Shown here: positions 1-10,163 of the stretch, piece after piece
How positions within the stretch are numbered: position 1 is the first letter of the stretch
Layout: each line of letters opens with the position of its first letter
Assembly (NCBI RefSeq): GCF_006715165.1
Contig: NZ_VFMS01000001.1
Location: 2,976,001 to 3,040,000 of the forward strand
Reading direction: 5' to 3'
Source of the DNA: Arthrobacter sp. SLBN-122
GTDB taxonomy: Bacteria > Actinomycetota > Actinomycetes > Actinomycetales > Micrococcaceae
DNA: 64,000 bases
Notes under the pieces: model-generated
What the model was told of the DNA's origin: nothing
The model's database searches: none
Seen by the model: only the letters and a program-made list of their open reading frames with translations
Translations under genes and position numbers: made by a program

Positions 1-1664
<1,664 letters not shown>

Positions 1665-1824
1665 ACAGATATATACAAACTCTGCTTGCGTCCACTATGT
1701 GGTTCCCAACCAACAACCCCCAACACCGGGGAATGGTTGAACGGAACCAACACAATTGAATAACAACACCACAATGTTGTAACCACACAAGTTTCCCACA
1801 CCCACCAAGGTGTGCGGACAAAGG
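1665..1824 (+). other. 23S-5S internal transcribed spacer
   Basis: This A/C-rich spacer separates the 23S and 5S rRNA genes. It has no convincing reading frame. It contains short complementary stretches, such as the CAACCA/TGGTTG region around 1710-1740, that could form processing stems, but I did not fold it. No tRNA gene is visible in it. Confidence 0.8.
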
Positions 1825-1942
1825 GTTACGGCGGTCATAGCGTGGGGGAAACGCCCGGTCCCATTCCGAACCCGGAAGCTAAGACCCACAGCGCCGATGG
1901 TACTGCACCCGGGAGGGTGTGGGAGAGTAGGTCACCGCCGGA
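1825..1942 (+). rRNA. rrf: 5S ribosomal RNA
   Basis: The sequence begins GTTACGGCGGTCATAGC and ends with GTCACCGCCGGAC, so the two ends pair as helix I. The internal block CCCGGTCCCATTCCGAACCC is the canonical bacterial 5S loop B/C region, and GGGAGAGTAGGTC is the usual 3' region. Length is about 118 nt, normal for the family. It follows the 23S gene in the same direction, as expected of an rrn operon. Confidence 0.96.
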
Positions 1943-1951
1943 CACACATTG

Positions 1952-1987
1952 AGTAGGACCCTGACAAAGGAATGTCAGGGTCCTACT
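1952..1987 (+). terminator. rrn operon terminator
   Basis: A perfect 15-bp inverted repeat lies 9 nt after the 5S gene. The arms are AGTAGGACCCTGACA (1952-1966) and its exact complement (1973-1987), with a 6-nt loop AAGGAA, followed by GCTTTAA. A strong stem with a weak T tract is typical of actinobacterial rRNA terminators. Confidence 0.9.
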
Positions 1988-2263
1988 GCTTTAACCCGAC
2001 ATCCACCCAACAAACCCCCACACCGGCGCCCAGGCAAACCCGCAGGAACTGATGGGGCGTTACAGGAAACCTGCCAAAAGTGAGCGGGCGTCTCGGGGAA
2101 GGAACACCCGTCAAAGGGCAGTCACACTCCGTCCCGCGGGCGCCGGGTGTGCATCCGGGAGTATCGGCGCGTTAGTCTTGCTGCACCACGTGTGAAACGT
2201 GACCTGGGAGCAGCGGGCAGGGTTGTAATGAGCTGACCATCCGCCCCGAGCCCAAGGAAACCG

Positions 2264-2566
2264 ATGCGCCAGCAGTCCACCACCTGCCCCTCAGACCCTG
2301 CACCGGCAGGAGAACCCAGCACGCTTCGGCCCCGGAGGAAGCGGACCAGGCATCCACGGCTGGCGGTGGGGGACCGGGTCCGGTTCGCCGAAGGAACATT
2401 GGCCGGCACGGGCGTGGTGGATGCCGTCACGTCCGACTACTCCATCATCTGGGTGTGGACGGACGAAGGCCAGGGCCGCCGGATGTTCCTGCAGGGTTAC
2501 GGAAGCATCGTGTCCGGGCTGCCACACGAATCCGCGGCCGCGGACGAGGACATTTACAGCAGCTGA
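2264..2566 (+). CDS. hypothetical protein, 100 aa
   Basis: Small soluble protein of unknown function. The first 30 residues are Pro/Arg-rich and probably disordered. Residues about 32-85 look like a compact beta-rich domain (LAVGDRVRFAEGTLAGTGVV, then SIIWVWTDEGQGRRMF), of the kind found in small SH3-like/KOW-like folds, but I cannot assign a family. AAGGA sits at a suitable distance before the ATG. The 3' end overlaps the end of the opposite-strand gene by 13 bp, a tail-to-tail overlap. Coding status is supported by codon use and the ribosome-binding site; the function is unknown. Confidence 0.65.
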   Translation: MRQQSTTCPSDPAPAGEPSTLRPRRKRTRHPRLAVGDRVRFAEGTLAGTGVVDAVTSDYSIIWVWTDEGQGRRMFLQGYGSIVSGLPHESAAADEDIYSS

Positions 2567-3195
2567 ACGTCCTCCTCAGGCCAGTACTCCTGAATGCCGG
2601 CAGCGGCGTCCCGCAGCCGCCCGCCGTCGAGCGTTACCGAGGTTTCCGCCAGGCCGAAGTCCGTCCACTGCGCAACCAGCCGGAGGTCGCCGGCAGGGGG
2701 AAGGGGCCACAGCCAGAGCGTCCCGGTGCCCGAGAACTCGTCCTCGCCGCCGCTGCCGCCGCCATTGTTCAGCGCCAGGACGGGTGGCTCCGGCTGCTGG
2801 TCACGTTCAATGAAGACGTGGGGCCCCAGAGCGCCGGTGCTGGCTGTGGAACCATCGGGGAACTGGACGCCGAACATCAGGCCGGTCTGCTGCCCACTGC
2901 CGCGGCGGATGCCCATCCCCGGCTGGAAGAACAGGTGCTGAAGGTCGGCCCAGTCCTCGTCGGATTGACTGCTGCGGCGGAAGAGCCAGGACAGGCTGAA
3001 TACGCAGCCGGTGGAGAATACGTCCGCGCTCTTGATTGCCAGCACCATCCCCGGGGTCCGGGAGACAAACATGCCCACGTGCACCACGGCCGGCAGTTCG
3101 TAGGCCGGAGCGGCGGCCCAGGGCGGCGGGACGTACCGCTGTGAGCGCGGCCGGGGTGGCAGGGGAGGGACGGGAAAGTCCTGGAAGAACGTCAT
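2554..3195 (-). CDS. hypothetical protein, 213 aa
   Basis: No recognised family. The protein starts MTFFQDFPVPPLPPRPRSQR and then reads as an alpha/beta protein with a Gly-rich loop around residue 150 (NNGGGSGGEDE). It ends in an acidic tail. I chose the ATG at 3195 because the open frame further upstream (to 3660) has poor, shadow-like composition and overlaps the promoter region of the stomatin-like gene. No signal peptide or membrane segment is visible. Its 3' end overlaps the convergent small gene by 13 bp. Confidence 0.6.
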   Translation of the reverse strand: MTFFQDFPVPPLPPRPRSQRYVPPPWAAAPAYELPAVVHVGMFVSRTPGMVLAIKSADVFSTGCVFSLSWLFRRSSQSDEDWADLQHLFFQPGMGIRRGSGQQTGLMFGVQFPDGSTASTGALGPHVFIERDQQPEPPVLALNNGGGSGGEDEFSGTGTLWLWPLPPAGDLRLVAQWTDFGLAETSVTLDGGRLRDAAAGIQEYWPEEDVQLL

Positions 3196-3451
3196 GATGG
3201 TCCTTGGGTCCGCTGGCTGCGACCGACCAGTGGAACGGCGGCAGCGCCGCCGTGGATCCCCCAATCCGTCCTTACCGGGCCAGTCTAGCCCTCCGTGTTT
3301 GCGTGCCGGCCGTTTGACGTTCGGGACCGGGACGGGGGCGACTCGCCCAGGGAGGACTGCCGCCGTTGGTGGGAGAATGGACCCAGGACAACTGCCACGG
3401 GGCCGGCCCGGCACCGGCATGTCCGGCTCAGCTAAATAGGAGGGGATCCTG

Positions 3452-4261
3452 ATGGACCCCACCATTATTGTTCTCGTCGTTCTCGTCGTCCTGCTGCTCA
3501 TCGTGGCGAAAATGGCCATCCGGATCGTACGCCAATATGAGAAGGGCGTGCTCTTCCGGCTTGGCAGGGTGGTGGGCATCCGGGATCCTGGCCTGCGGCT
3601 GATCATCCCGGTCATTGACCGGCTGCCGCTGGTCAGCCTGCGGATCGTCACCATGCCCATCCAGTCTCAAGGCATCATCACCCAGGACAACGTGAGCGTG
3701 GACGTGTCCGCGGTTGCCTATTACCGGGTTGTGGACGCCGTGAAGTCCGTCATCGCAATCGAAAATGTGGCCGCGGCGATTGACCAGATAGCCCAGACCA
3801 CATTGCGCAAGGTCGTGGGCCGCCACACGCTGGACCAGACCCTGTCCGAGACCGAACGGATCAACGTCGACATCCGTGAAATCCTTGATGTTCTGACGGT
3901 CGAATGGGGTGTGGAGGTAACCCTGGTGGAATTGAAGGACATCCAGCTGCCCGAAAGTATGAAGCGCGCCATGGCCCGCCAGGCTGAGGCGGAGCGTGAA
4001 AAGAGGGCGAAGATCATCGCCGCCGAAGGCGAAGCCATCGCCGCTGCAGCCCTTGGTGACGCCTCCGACACCATGATGGCCCACCCGCTGGCGCTGCAGC
4101 TGCGCAACCTGCAGTCCCTGGTTGAAATCGGCGTCGACAAGAACACCACCGTGGTCTTCCCGGCCCCGCTCATGAGCACCATCGGCGAGCTCTCAGCATT
4201 CCTGGCCCGCGAAAGCCAGGCCGCGGCCTCCGGCGGCAAATCACCGGTGAAGGCGGCCTGA
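3452..4261 (+). CDS. SPFH/Band 7 (stomatin-like) membrane protein, slipin
   Basis: Stomatin/prohibitin-family protein of 269 aa, expected to be anchored in the cytoplasmic membrane with its SPFH domain in the cytoplasm. Residues 1-22 form one hydrophobic anchor (IIVLVVLVVLLLIVAKM). It is followed by the family hallmark region with QYEKGVLFRLG, RDPGLRLIIPVID and the SVDVSAVAYYRV stretch. The later ETERINVDIREIL and VELKDIQLPESMKRAMARQAEAEREKRA motifs are typical of bacterial slipins and the helical tail that drives oligomerisation. AGGAGG precedes the ATG. Slipins are often paired with an NfeD-like gene, but none is adjacent here. It lies 41 bp before ppsR in the same direction; no functional link between them is known to me. 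Confidence 0.93.
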   Translation: MDPTIIVLVVLVVLLLIVAKMAIRIVRQYEKGVLFRLGRVVGIRDPGLRLIIPVIDRLPLVSLRIVTMPIQSQGIITQDNVSVDVSAVAYYRVVDAVKSVIAIENVAAAIDQIAQTTLRKVVGRHTLDQTLSETERINVDIREILDVLTVEWGVEVTLVELKDIQLPESMKRAMARQAEAEREKRAKIIAAEGEAIAAAALGDASDTMMAHPLALQLRNLQSLVEIGVDKNTTVVFPAPLMSTIGELSAFLARESQAAASGGKSPVKAA

Positions 4262-4302
4262 CCCGTACAAGCCCAGCACCAGGAGGACGCTAAGGTCATT
4301 TC

Positions 4303-5121
4303 ATGACCACTGCTGCTCTACGTCCTGTCTACTTCCTGTCGGACAGTACCGGCATCACCGCGGAAACCCTGGGGAATACGCTGCTGACGCAGTTCCCGGT
4401 GGACAACTTTGACCGCGTCACCATTCCGTTTATTACCACCCCCGAACAGGCGCGGTCAGTGGTGCGCACCATTGACGGCCTGGCCGCCGCCGGACCCCGG
4501 CCCCTGGTGTTTTCCACCGCGGTCAACGGCGAGATCCGGCAGATCCTGGCCGGCTGCAACGCTGTGATCGTGGATCTGATCGGCACCCACGTGGGCGTCC
4601 TTGAACAGGCTCTGGGCACACCCGCGAGTGGAGAGCCGGGCCGGGCGCACGGGCTGGGGAACGCCGCGCGCTACCAGTCCCGGATGGCCGCTGTCGAATA
4701 TGCCATGGAGCACGACGACGGGCAGAGCCTGCGTGCGCTGGAGAAGGCCCAGGTGATCCTGGTGGCCCCGTCGCGCTGTGGGAAAACGCCCACCACCATG
4801 TACCTGGCGCTGCAGCACGGGATCTTCGCCGCCAACTTCCCGCTGGTGGATGAGGACTTCCAGCGGGACGGGCTGCCCAAACCGCTGCGGCCTTTCGTGT
4901 CCAAGTGTTTCGGCCTGTCCTCCAACCCGCTGCGCCTGAGCCAGATCCGTACGGAACGGCGGCCAAGTTCGCCGTACGCGTCCCTGCGCCAGTGCGGGTT
5001 TGAGCTGCGCAGCGCCGAGCAGCTGTACGTTTCGCACCGGATTCCCTACCTGAACTCCGCCACCGTCTCGGTGGAGGAAATGGCCGCCACCATCCTGCAG
5101 CGGATGAACCTCAAGCACTAG
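4303..5121 (+). CDS. ppsR: PEP synthase regulatory protein (kinase / Pi-dependent phosphorylase, DUF299)
   Basis: Bifunctional regulator of 272 aa that, in the characterised family, inactivates PEP synthase by ADP-dependent phosphorylation of a Thr next to the catalytic His, and reactivates it by Pi-dependent dephosphorylation. The sequence shows the family N-terminus VYFLSDSTGITAETLGNTLL and the P-loop-like VAPSRCGKTPTTMYLAL at about residues 150-166. It also has NFPLVDED and the C-terminal SHRIPYLNSATVSVEEMA. Length matches the family (about 270-280). It lies directly upstream of and co-directional with ppsA, its expected target, which strongly supports the PEP-synthase assignment over the plant-type PPDK regulator. 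Confidence 0.95.
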   Translation: MTTAALRPVYFLSDSTGITAETLGNTLLTQFPVDNFDRVTIPFITTPEQARSVVRTIDGLAAAGPRPLVFSTAVNGEIRQILAGCNAVIVDLIGTHVGVLEQALGTPASGEPGRAHGLGNAARYQSRMAAVEYAMEHDDGQSLRALEKAQVILVAPSRCGKTPTTMYLALQHGIFAANFPLVDEDFQRDGLPKPLRPFVSKCFGLSSNPLRLSQIRTERRPSSPYASLRQCGFELRSAEQLYVSHRIPYLNSATVSVEEMAATILQRMNLKH

Positions 5122-5141
5122 TGGTTGTTTCACAAACGTGG

Positions 5142-5152
5142 TGTGGACCACA
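5142..5152. promoter_or_regulatory. short palindrome in the ppsR-ppsA spacer
   Basis: The 144-bp spacer before ppsA contains TGTGG-A-CCACA, a perfect 5-bp-arm palindrome, just after GTTT-CAC-AAAC (about 5127-5137). A further CATGTGG follows. Clustered dyads ahead of a gluconeogenic gene could be an operator, but no regulator can be named from the sequence. Confidence 0.3.
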
Positions 5153-5265
5153 TCATGTGGAAAGTACGCTGCAGACCTGAAACTGTTAGCAGGGTTTTTC
5201 TTCCGGCCGGCACTACCGTGGCGGCCGGCATTGCCTACGCCACCCACTGCAAAGGAGCAGCAATT

Positions 5266-7680
5266 ATGACGACAGACGTTCTGTGGTTCTCTGAACTTGG
5301 ACTTAAGGACCTGGACAAGGTGGGCGGCAAGAACGCCTCCCTGGGCGAGATGGTGCAGAACCTCACCTCCGCCGGCGTCCAGGTCCCGGACGGCTTCGCC
5401 ACCACGGCAGACGCCTACCGCCGGTTCCTGGCCGATTCGGGCCTGGACCAGAAGATCGCCGACCGGCTCGTCGGACTGGACACCGATGACGTGACGGCCC
5501 TGGCCTCGGCCGGCCAGGAAATCCGCGCCCTGGTCCGGGACACCCCGTTCCTGCCCGACTTTGAGGCACAGGTCCGCGAGGCGTACCAGCAGCTGGTGGA
5601 CAAGCACGCTGGCTCCGCCGACCTGTCCTGGGCGGTTCGGTCCAGCGCCACGGCGGAGGACCTTCCCGATGCCTCGTTCGCCGGGCAGCAGGAGACGTTC
5701 CTGAACGTCCGCGGGATCGAGAACATCCTGCAGGCCATCAAGGACGTCTTCGCGTCGCTTTACAACGACCGCGCCATCGCCTACCGGGTGCACCACAAGT
5801 TCGAACACGCCGACGTGGCACTCTCGGCGGGCATCCAGCGCATGGTGCGCTCCGACGTCGGCGCTTCCGGCGTCATGTTCACCATGGACACCGAATCCGG
5901 CTTCCAGGACGCCGTCTTCGTCACCTCCTCCTACGGGCTGGGCGAAGCGGTGGTGCAGGGCGCTGTGAACCCGGATGAGTTCTACGTGTACAAGCCCGCC
6001 CTGGAGGCAGGCCGTCCGGCGATCCTCAAGCGCGGCCTGGGCGAGAAGGCCCTGCAGATGACGTACACCAACAACAGCGAGATCGGCCGCACCATCGACT
6101 TCGTGCCGGTGGAGGCTTCCCTGCGGTCGCGCTTCAGCCTGACGGACGACGACGTTGAGCAGCTTGCACGCCACGCCATCGCCATTGAGAAGCATTACGG
6201 GCGTCCGATGGACATTGAGTGGGGCAAGGACGGCATTGACGGGGGCCTGTACATCCTGCAGGCCCGCCCGGAAACCGTGCAGTCCCGCCGCGCTCCGGGC
6301 AGCCAGAGCCGCTTCCGCCTGAACGCCACTGGCCCTGTACTGGTGGAAGGCCGCGCCATCGGCCAGCGGATCGGCGCCGGCAAGGTCCGGATCCTCACTG
6401 CGATCGACCAGATGGCCTCGTTCCAGACCGGCGACGTGCTGGTGGCGGACATGACCGACCCCGACTGGGAACCGATCATGAAGCGCGCCTCCGCCATCGT
6501 CACCAACCGCGGCGGACGCACGTGCCACGCGGCCATCATTGCCCGCGAACTGGGGATCCCCGCCGTCGTCGGCACAGGCAACGCCACCGACGCGCTCTCC
6601 GACGGCCAGGAAGTCACCGTGTCCTGCGCCGACGGCGAGACCGGGAGCATCTACGAGGGCCTGCTGGACTTCAGTGTGGAGGAGACCGGCGTCACCCAGC
6701 TGCCCGAGGCGCCGGTGAAGGTCATGATGAACGTGGGCACCCCGGAACAGGCCTTCACCTTCGCGCAGCTGCCCAACCACGGCGTGGGCCTGGCCCGGCT
6801 GGAGTTCATCATCAACCGGCAGATCGGCATCCACCCCAAGGCCCTGCTGAACCTGGACAGCCAGCCGGAGGACGTGGCCGCCGAAATCCGGGAACGGATC
6901 AGCGCCTACAGCAGCCCGCGCGACTACTACATCAAGCGCCTGGCCGAGGGCGTGGCCACCATCGCCGCCGCGTTTGCGCCGGAACCGGTGATCGTCCGCA
7001 TGTCCGACTTCAAGTCCAACGAGTACGCCAACCTGATCGGCGGCCCGGCCTACGAGCCGCACGAAGAGAACCCGATGATCGGTTTCCGTGGCGCGTCCCG
7101 TTACCTGGAGCCGTCCTTCCGGGACTGCTTCGACCTTGAATGCGAGGCGCTGTCCTTCGTGCGCAACGAGATGGGCCTGACGAACGTCAAGCTCATGATC
7201 CCGTTCGTGCGGACCCTGGACGAGGCGCGGGGCGTCATCGACCTGCTTGCCGAGAACGGGCTCCGCCGCGGCGAGAACGGCCTTGAGGTGATTATGATGT
7301 GCGAGCTTCCGTCCAACGCGCTCCTGGCCGACGAGTTCCTGGAATTCTTTGACGGCTTCTCCATCGGCTCCAACGACATGACCCAGCTGACCCTTGGCCT
7401 GGACCGGGACTCGGCCATCGTGGCCAACAGCTTCGATGAGCGGGACGCGGCCGTGAAGAAGCTGCTCAGCATGGCCATCAAGGCCTGCCGGGCGCGCGAA
7501 AAGTACGTGGGCATCTGCGGCCAGGGCCCCAGCGACCACCCCGACTTCGCCGAGTGGCTGGTGAAGGAAGGCGTCAACTCCATCTCCCTGAACCCGGACA
7601 CCGTGGTGGACACCTGGCTCCGGCTTGCCGGGGTATCAGAGGATGCGTCCGACGTCGTGGAGGTTGCCGCTGCCGTCTGA
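5266..7680 (+). CDS. ppsA: phosphoenolpyruvate synthase (pyruvate, water dikinase)
   Basis: Converts pyruvate, ATP and water to PEP, AMP and phosphate in gluconeogenesis; cytoplasmic. Encodes 804 aa, close to the 792 of E. coli PpsA. The N-terminal PPDK-type ATP-binding domain shows [30 protein letters not shown] and [18 protein letters not shown]. The central swivelling domain carries [17 protein letters not shown], placing the phospho-accepting His at residue 421 and the regulatory Thr at 419, the same numbers as in E. coli. The C-terminal PEP/pyruvate domain has [27 protein letters not shown] and [17 protein letters not shown] with Cys751. I chose ATG 5266 because AAAGGAG lies 9 nt upstream; the frame is open further upstream, but that stretch does not resemble the family. 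Confidence 0.97.
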   Translation: MTTDVLWFSELGLKDLDKVGGKNASLGEMVQNLTSAGVQVPDGFATTADAYRRFLADSGLDQKIADRLVGLDTDDVTALASAGQEIRALVRDTPFLPDFEAQVREAYQQLVDKHAGSADLSWAVRSSATAEDLPDASFAGQQETFLNVRGIENILQAIKDVFASLYNDRAIAYRVHHKFEHADVALSAGIQRMVRSDVGASGVMFTMDTESGFQDAVFVTSSYGLGEAVVQGAVNPDEFYVYKPALEAGRPAILKRGLGEKALQMTYTNNSEIGRTIDFVPVEASLRSRFSLTDDDVEQLARHAIAIEKHYGRPMDIEWGKDGIDGGLYILQARPETVQSRRAPGSQSRFRLNATGPVLVEGRAIGQRIGAGKVRILTAIDQMASFQTGDVLVADMTDPDWEPIMKRASAIVTNRGGRTCHAAIIARELGIPAVVGTGNATDALSDGQEVTVSCADGETGSIYEGLLDFSVEETGVTQLPEAPVKVMMNVGTPEQAFTFAQLPNHGVGLARLEFIINRQIGIHPKALLNLDSQPEDVAAEIRERISAYSSPRDYYIKRLAEGVATIAAAFAPEPVIVRMSDFKSNEYANLIGGPAYEPHEENPMIGFRGASRYLEPSFRDCFDLECEALSFVRNEMGLTNVKLMIPFVRTLDEARGVIDLLAENGLRRGENGLEVIMMCELPSNALLADEFLEFFDGFSIGSNDMTQLTLGLDRDSAIVANSFDERDAAVKKLLSMAIKACRAREKYVGICGQGPSDHPDFAEWLVKEGVNSISLNPDTVVDTWLRLAGVSEDASDVVEVAAAV

Positions 7681-7701
7681 CCGGTAACGCTGCTGCTTTA
7701 G

Positions 7702-7746
7702 GGGGCGGCTCCGCCACGGCCTAGCGGGTCGTGGCGGAGCTGCCCC
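7702..7746. terminator. bidirectional terminator between ppsA and the convergent SnoaL-like gene
   Basis: A 17-bp stem with one weak pair has arms GGGGCGGCTCCGCCACG (7702-7718) and CGTGGCGGAGCTGCCCC (7730-7746) and an 11-nt loop. It fills the gap between two convergent genes, so it can serve both. There is no long T tract. Confidence 0.75.
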
Positions 7747-8181
7747 TCACTGTTTGGACAATTCAGGAAGCAGCCCCAGCTGGCCAAGAAGCTCCAGCTG
7801 GTCGAAATAGGCGTGATGGGTGCTGACCAGGCCTGCGTCCACCGTGGCGACGTCGCAGCTTCGCACCCGGACCCGCCTGCCGGTGGGCGGCAGCGTCCCG
7901 CCGGTGGGCCGGCTCAACGGCCCGGTGTTCGTGCCCGCCACGAAGCCCTCGATGATCACCACGTTCCCCGCCTCGTGAGTGGCCAACTGTTCATACCTGA
8001 CGTCCGGCATCGCCTCCCAGAAGTGGAAGAAGTAGTTGGTGATCGCTTCACGGCCCGCGACCTCGCCTTGGTCAGGGGTCTGGATCACGGCGTCAGCGGC
8101 ATAGCAGCCTGCCAAGGCGTCCCGGTCCTTTGTATCCATGGCCGTCATCAGCCGATCCATGACCTCGCGTGCCTGTCCCAT
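7747..8181 (-). CDS. SnoaL-like / nuclear-transport-factor-2 fold protein
   Basis: Soluble 144-aa protein of the SnoaL-like polyketide-cyclase / NTF2 superfamily, a cone-shaped fold used by many small isomerases, hydrolases and ligand-binding proteins. The family signature is clear: a helical start (VMDRLMTAMDTKDRDALAGC), YAADAVIQTPDQGEVAGREA, then the alternating beta-strand region with VVIIEGFVAGTNTG and STHHAYFDQLELLGQLGLLP. I set the start at ATG 8181, which has GGGAGG just upstream, not at the in-frame ATG 25 codons earlier. The substrate cannot be read from sequence. It sits divergent from the LuxR-type regulator gene, which might control it. Confidence 0.88.
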   Translation of the reverse strand: MGQAREVMDRLMTAMDTKDRDALAGCYAADAVIQTPDQGEVAGREAITNYFFHFWEAMPDVRYEQLATHEAGNVVIIEGFVAGTNTGPLSRPTGGTLPPTGRRVRVRSCDVATVDAGLVSTHHAYFDQLELLGQLGLLPELSKQ

Positions 8182-8298
8182 TGCAGCCTCCCTTGGTACG
8201 TCAACGCCGATCCGGGTGCGGCGCCCATGCAAGAAAAGTACGACGGCGCCAGCCACCGCCGCGATCCCCCCACCAGGGGTTTCAGCGGGCTGAAAAAA

Positions 8299-8313
8299 CC
8301 CCCGAAATGGGGG
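8299..8313. promoter_or_regulatory. CCCCC-N5-GGGGG dyad upstream of LuxR-type gene
   Basis: CCCCC-GAAAT-GGGGG lies in the divergent region between the SnoaL-like gene and the LuxR-type regulator, about 35 bp before the regulator's start. A second run, CCCCCCACCAGGGG, lies near 8267-8280. A symmetric site in a divergent promoter region next to a regulator gene suggests an operator, but this is only inferred. Confidence 0.35.
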
Positions 8314-8348
8314 ATTGCCGCACCGGCCGGCGGGACGATACTGGAGGT

Positions 8349-9398
8349 ATGTGGGAGGAGCGCGCGGAGCGTGCCCGGCGGGAGATCGCGGCCATGGCAG
8401 CCGCCGGGATGGACTTGGCCGACCTCTACACCTCCGCGCTCGCCGTCGTGCAGCGGGAGGTGCCGTTCGCGCAGGGGTGCTGGGCCGGCGTCGACCCCGA
8501 CTCGATGGCGATGACCTCCATTACCAACTGGCAGCCGTGGCCGGTGGGCGGGCACCAGTTTGAGGAGTACTTCCTCCGTTTTGCCCAGTCCGAGTACTCG
8601 GGCCGGGAACCCAACACCTTCATGGAGCTGCTGCGGCGGACGCACCCCATCGCCAGGATTTCGGATGCGCCGCACCGGGAGGTGGTCCGTAGTATCCGGA
8701 TCAACGACCTGCTCAAGCCGCTGGGCCTTGACCATGAGTTGCGTGCCGCGTTCCGGGTGGATGACCTGTGCTGGGGCGTGGGGAGCATTTTCCGCGAAGG
8801 CGGCCGCGACTTCACCGACCGGGAGGTGGAATTCCTGGGCGCGGTCACGGCCACCCTGGCTTCGGCCACCAGGGCCGCTGTCCGCGTGGCGCACCCGGCG
8901 GGACCGGCCGCCGTCGGCCCTGTCATTGTCCTGGCCGGGCTGCACGGCGACCTGCGCGCGGCCACGCCCGCCGCAGCCTCCTGGCTCGCCACGGTGGAGG
9001 ATGCCGCGCCCGGCCGCTTCAACCAGACGCTCTATGCGGTGGTGGCACAGGCGCACGCGGCCGCATCGGGGACGGCGCGGGCCAGGATGCGCGACGCCGC
9101 GAACAATTGGGTGGTGCTGCAGGCCAGCCGCCTGATCACCGGCGATGACCCCGACCAGATGGTGGTCAGCGTGGAACCGGCAACCACCCACGATCTCGTG
9201 GCCCTGCTGCTGATGGCGTTCGGCGTCACCGCGCGGGAACGGGACGTCTGCCTGGAGGTACTGGCCGGAAGTTCAACGGCGGAGATCGCCGGGCACCTGT
9301 TCATCTCCCCGCACACGGTGCACGACCACCTGAAGTCTCTCTTCGAAAAGGTGGGCGTCGGCAGCCGGGGCGAGCTGGTGGCCAGGCTCACCGCATGA
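8349..9398 (+). CDS. LuxR-family transcriptional regulator
   Basis: Transcription factor of 349 aa with a C-terminal LuxR/FixJ-type helix-turn-helix at about residues 290-349 (TARERDVCLEVLAGSSTAEI, SPHTVHDHLKSLFEKVGV). This includes the TVHDHLKSLFEKVGV recognition helix region usual in the family. The N-terminal part (about 20-190) has GAF-like features (TDREVEFLGAVTATLASATR), so it may sense a small ligand, but I cannot name it. I chose the ATG at 8349. A GGAGG lies very close to it (1-nt gap), so the true start could be slightly downstream. It is divergent from the SnoaL-like gene, with dyads in between, suggesting autoregulation or control of that gene. Confidence 0.88.
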   Translation: MWEERAERARREIAAMAAAGMDLADLYTSALAVVQREVPFAQGCWAGVDPDSMAMTSITNWQPWPVGGHQFEEYFLRFAQSEYSGREPNTFMELLRRTHPIARISDAPHREVVRSIRINDLLKPLGLDHELRAAFRVDDLCWGVGSIFREGGRDFTDREVEFLGAVTATLASATRAAVRVAHPAGPAAVGPVIVLAGLHGDLRAATPAAASWLATVEDAAPGRFNQTLYAVVAQAHAAASGTARARMRDAANNWVVLQASRLITGDDPDQMVVSVEPATTHDLVALLLMAFGVTARERDVCLEVLAGSSTAEIAGHLFISPHTVHDHLKSLFEKVGVGSRGELVARLTA

Positions 9399-9419
9399 CT
9401 GGCACTGACTGAGCGTGTC

Positions 9420-10112
9420 CTACAGCCGGACACCGTCGTTCACCTGCCTCTGCGCAAAATGGAGCGGCGTCCTGGTGGCCCAGTAGCCGATCATCAGTCC
9501 GGCAACGGTGGCGCCCCCGGCGTAGGTGAACAGCGACGTCCAGGACCCGGGCTGGTTGGGAAGGGTTATGGCCGGGACGACGGCGGCCACGGCCAGGAAG
9601 ATCTCCAGGGCCGGACGCAGGGGGTTTTCCCTGTAATACGGGTGGGCGGCACGGACCAGGCTGATCACCGGAAGGAGGAGCACGGCAGGTGCGAAGAGGA
9701 ACAGGTAGAAGCCTGTCAGCACCAGGACCAGGGAGCCCACAACCAGCAATCCCAGGAACGTGAGGATCCGGGTTGTGGGCAGTCTCCCTTCTGTGGGCCA
9801 CCGGGCGAGCAGCACAACCCAGCCCGGGAGCCCCAGCAGCCACAGCCCGCACCAGAAGCCGGTCCCCAGAAGCGCAAGGAGCGCCAGCACCACGCCCGGC
9901 AGCAGGAATGCCGCAGTTTGCGCCGGCGACGGCCACTTCCCGGCGGGGCCGAAGATGCAGATGCCCATCAGAAGGTAGGCCGCGCAATACACCGGCGCCA
10001 ACGCGTCCGCCGGACCCCAGGACAGCCCGAACAGCAGGACCGTCATGGCGATCACCATGATGCACACCGCGGCGAACGTCCAGGGGCGGCCTTCGCGTGT
10101 CATGGTCCACAC
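9420..10112 (-). CDS. hypothetical multi-pass membrane protein, 230 aa
   Basis: Integral membrane protein with about seven hydrophobic segments, for example FAAVCIMVIAMTVLLFGLSW near the N-terminus, AAFLLPGVVLALLALLGTGF, ILTFLGLLVVGSLVLVLTGF and IFLAVAAVVPAITLP. The last segment ends shortly before the C-terminus. No family motif is recognised. The start could be the first ATG (10112) or the one three codons later (MTREGRPW). It converges on the LuxR-type gene with a 21-bp gap. Nothing in sequence or context defines a function. Confidence 0.75.
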   Translation of the reverse strand: MWTMTREGRPWTFAAVCIMVIAMTVLLFGLSWGPADALAPVYCAAYLLMGICIFGPAGKWPSPAQTAAFLLPGVVLALLALLGTGFWCGLWLLGLPGWVVLLARWPTEGRLPTTRILTFLGLLVVGSLVLVLTGFYLFLFAPAVLLLPVISLVRAAHPYYRENPLRPALEIFLAVAAVVPAITLPNQPGSWTSLFTYAGGATVAGLMIGYWATRTPLHFAQRQVNDGVRL

Positions 10113-10163
10113 CCTACCCCGGTGCCGGTGCGACCCCGGCGGTCGACGGCGAAGCCCGGCGGC

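Noticed and set aside
3196..3660. Upstream extension of the 213-aa minus-strand gene
   Set aside because: Composition is not protein-like and it covers the start of the stomatin-like gene.
4456..7539. A 1027-codon open frame opposite ppsR and ppsA
   Set aside because: It is the mirror of G/C-rich third positions in strongly conserved genes; the product is His/Val/Gly/Ala-rich with no domain.
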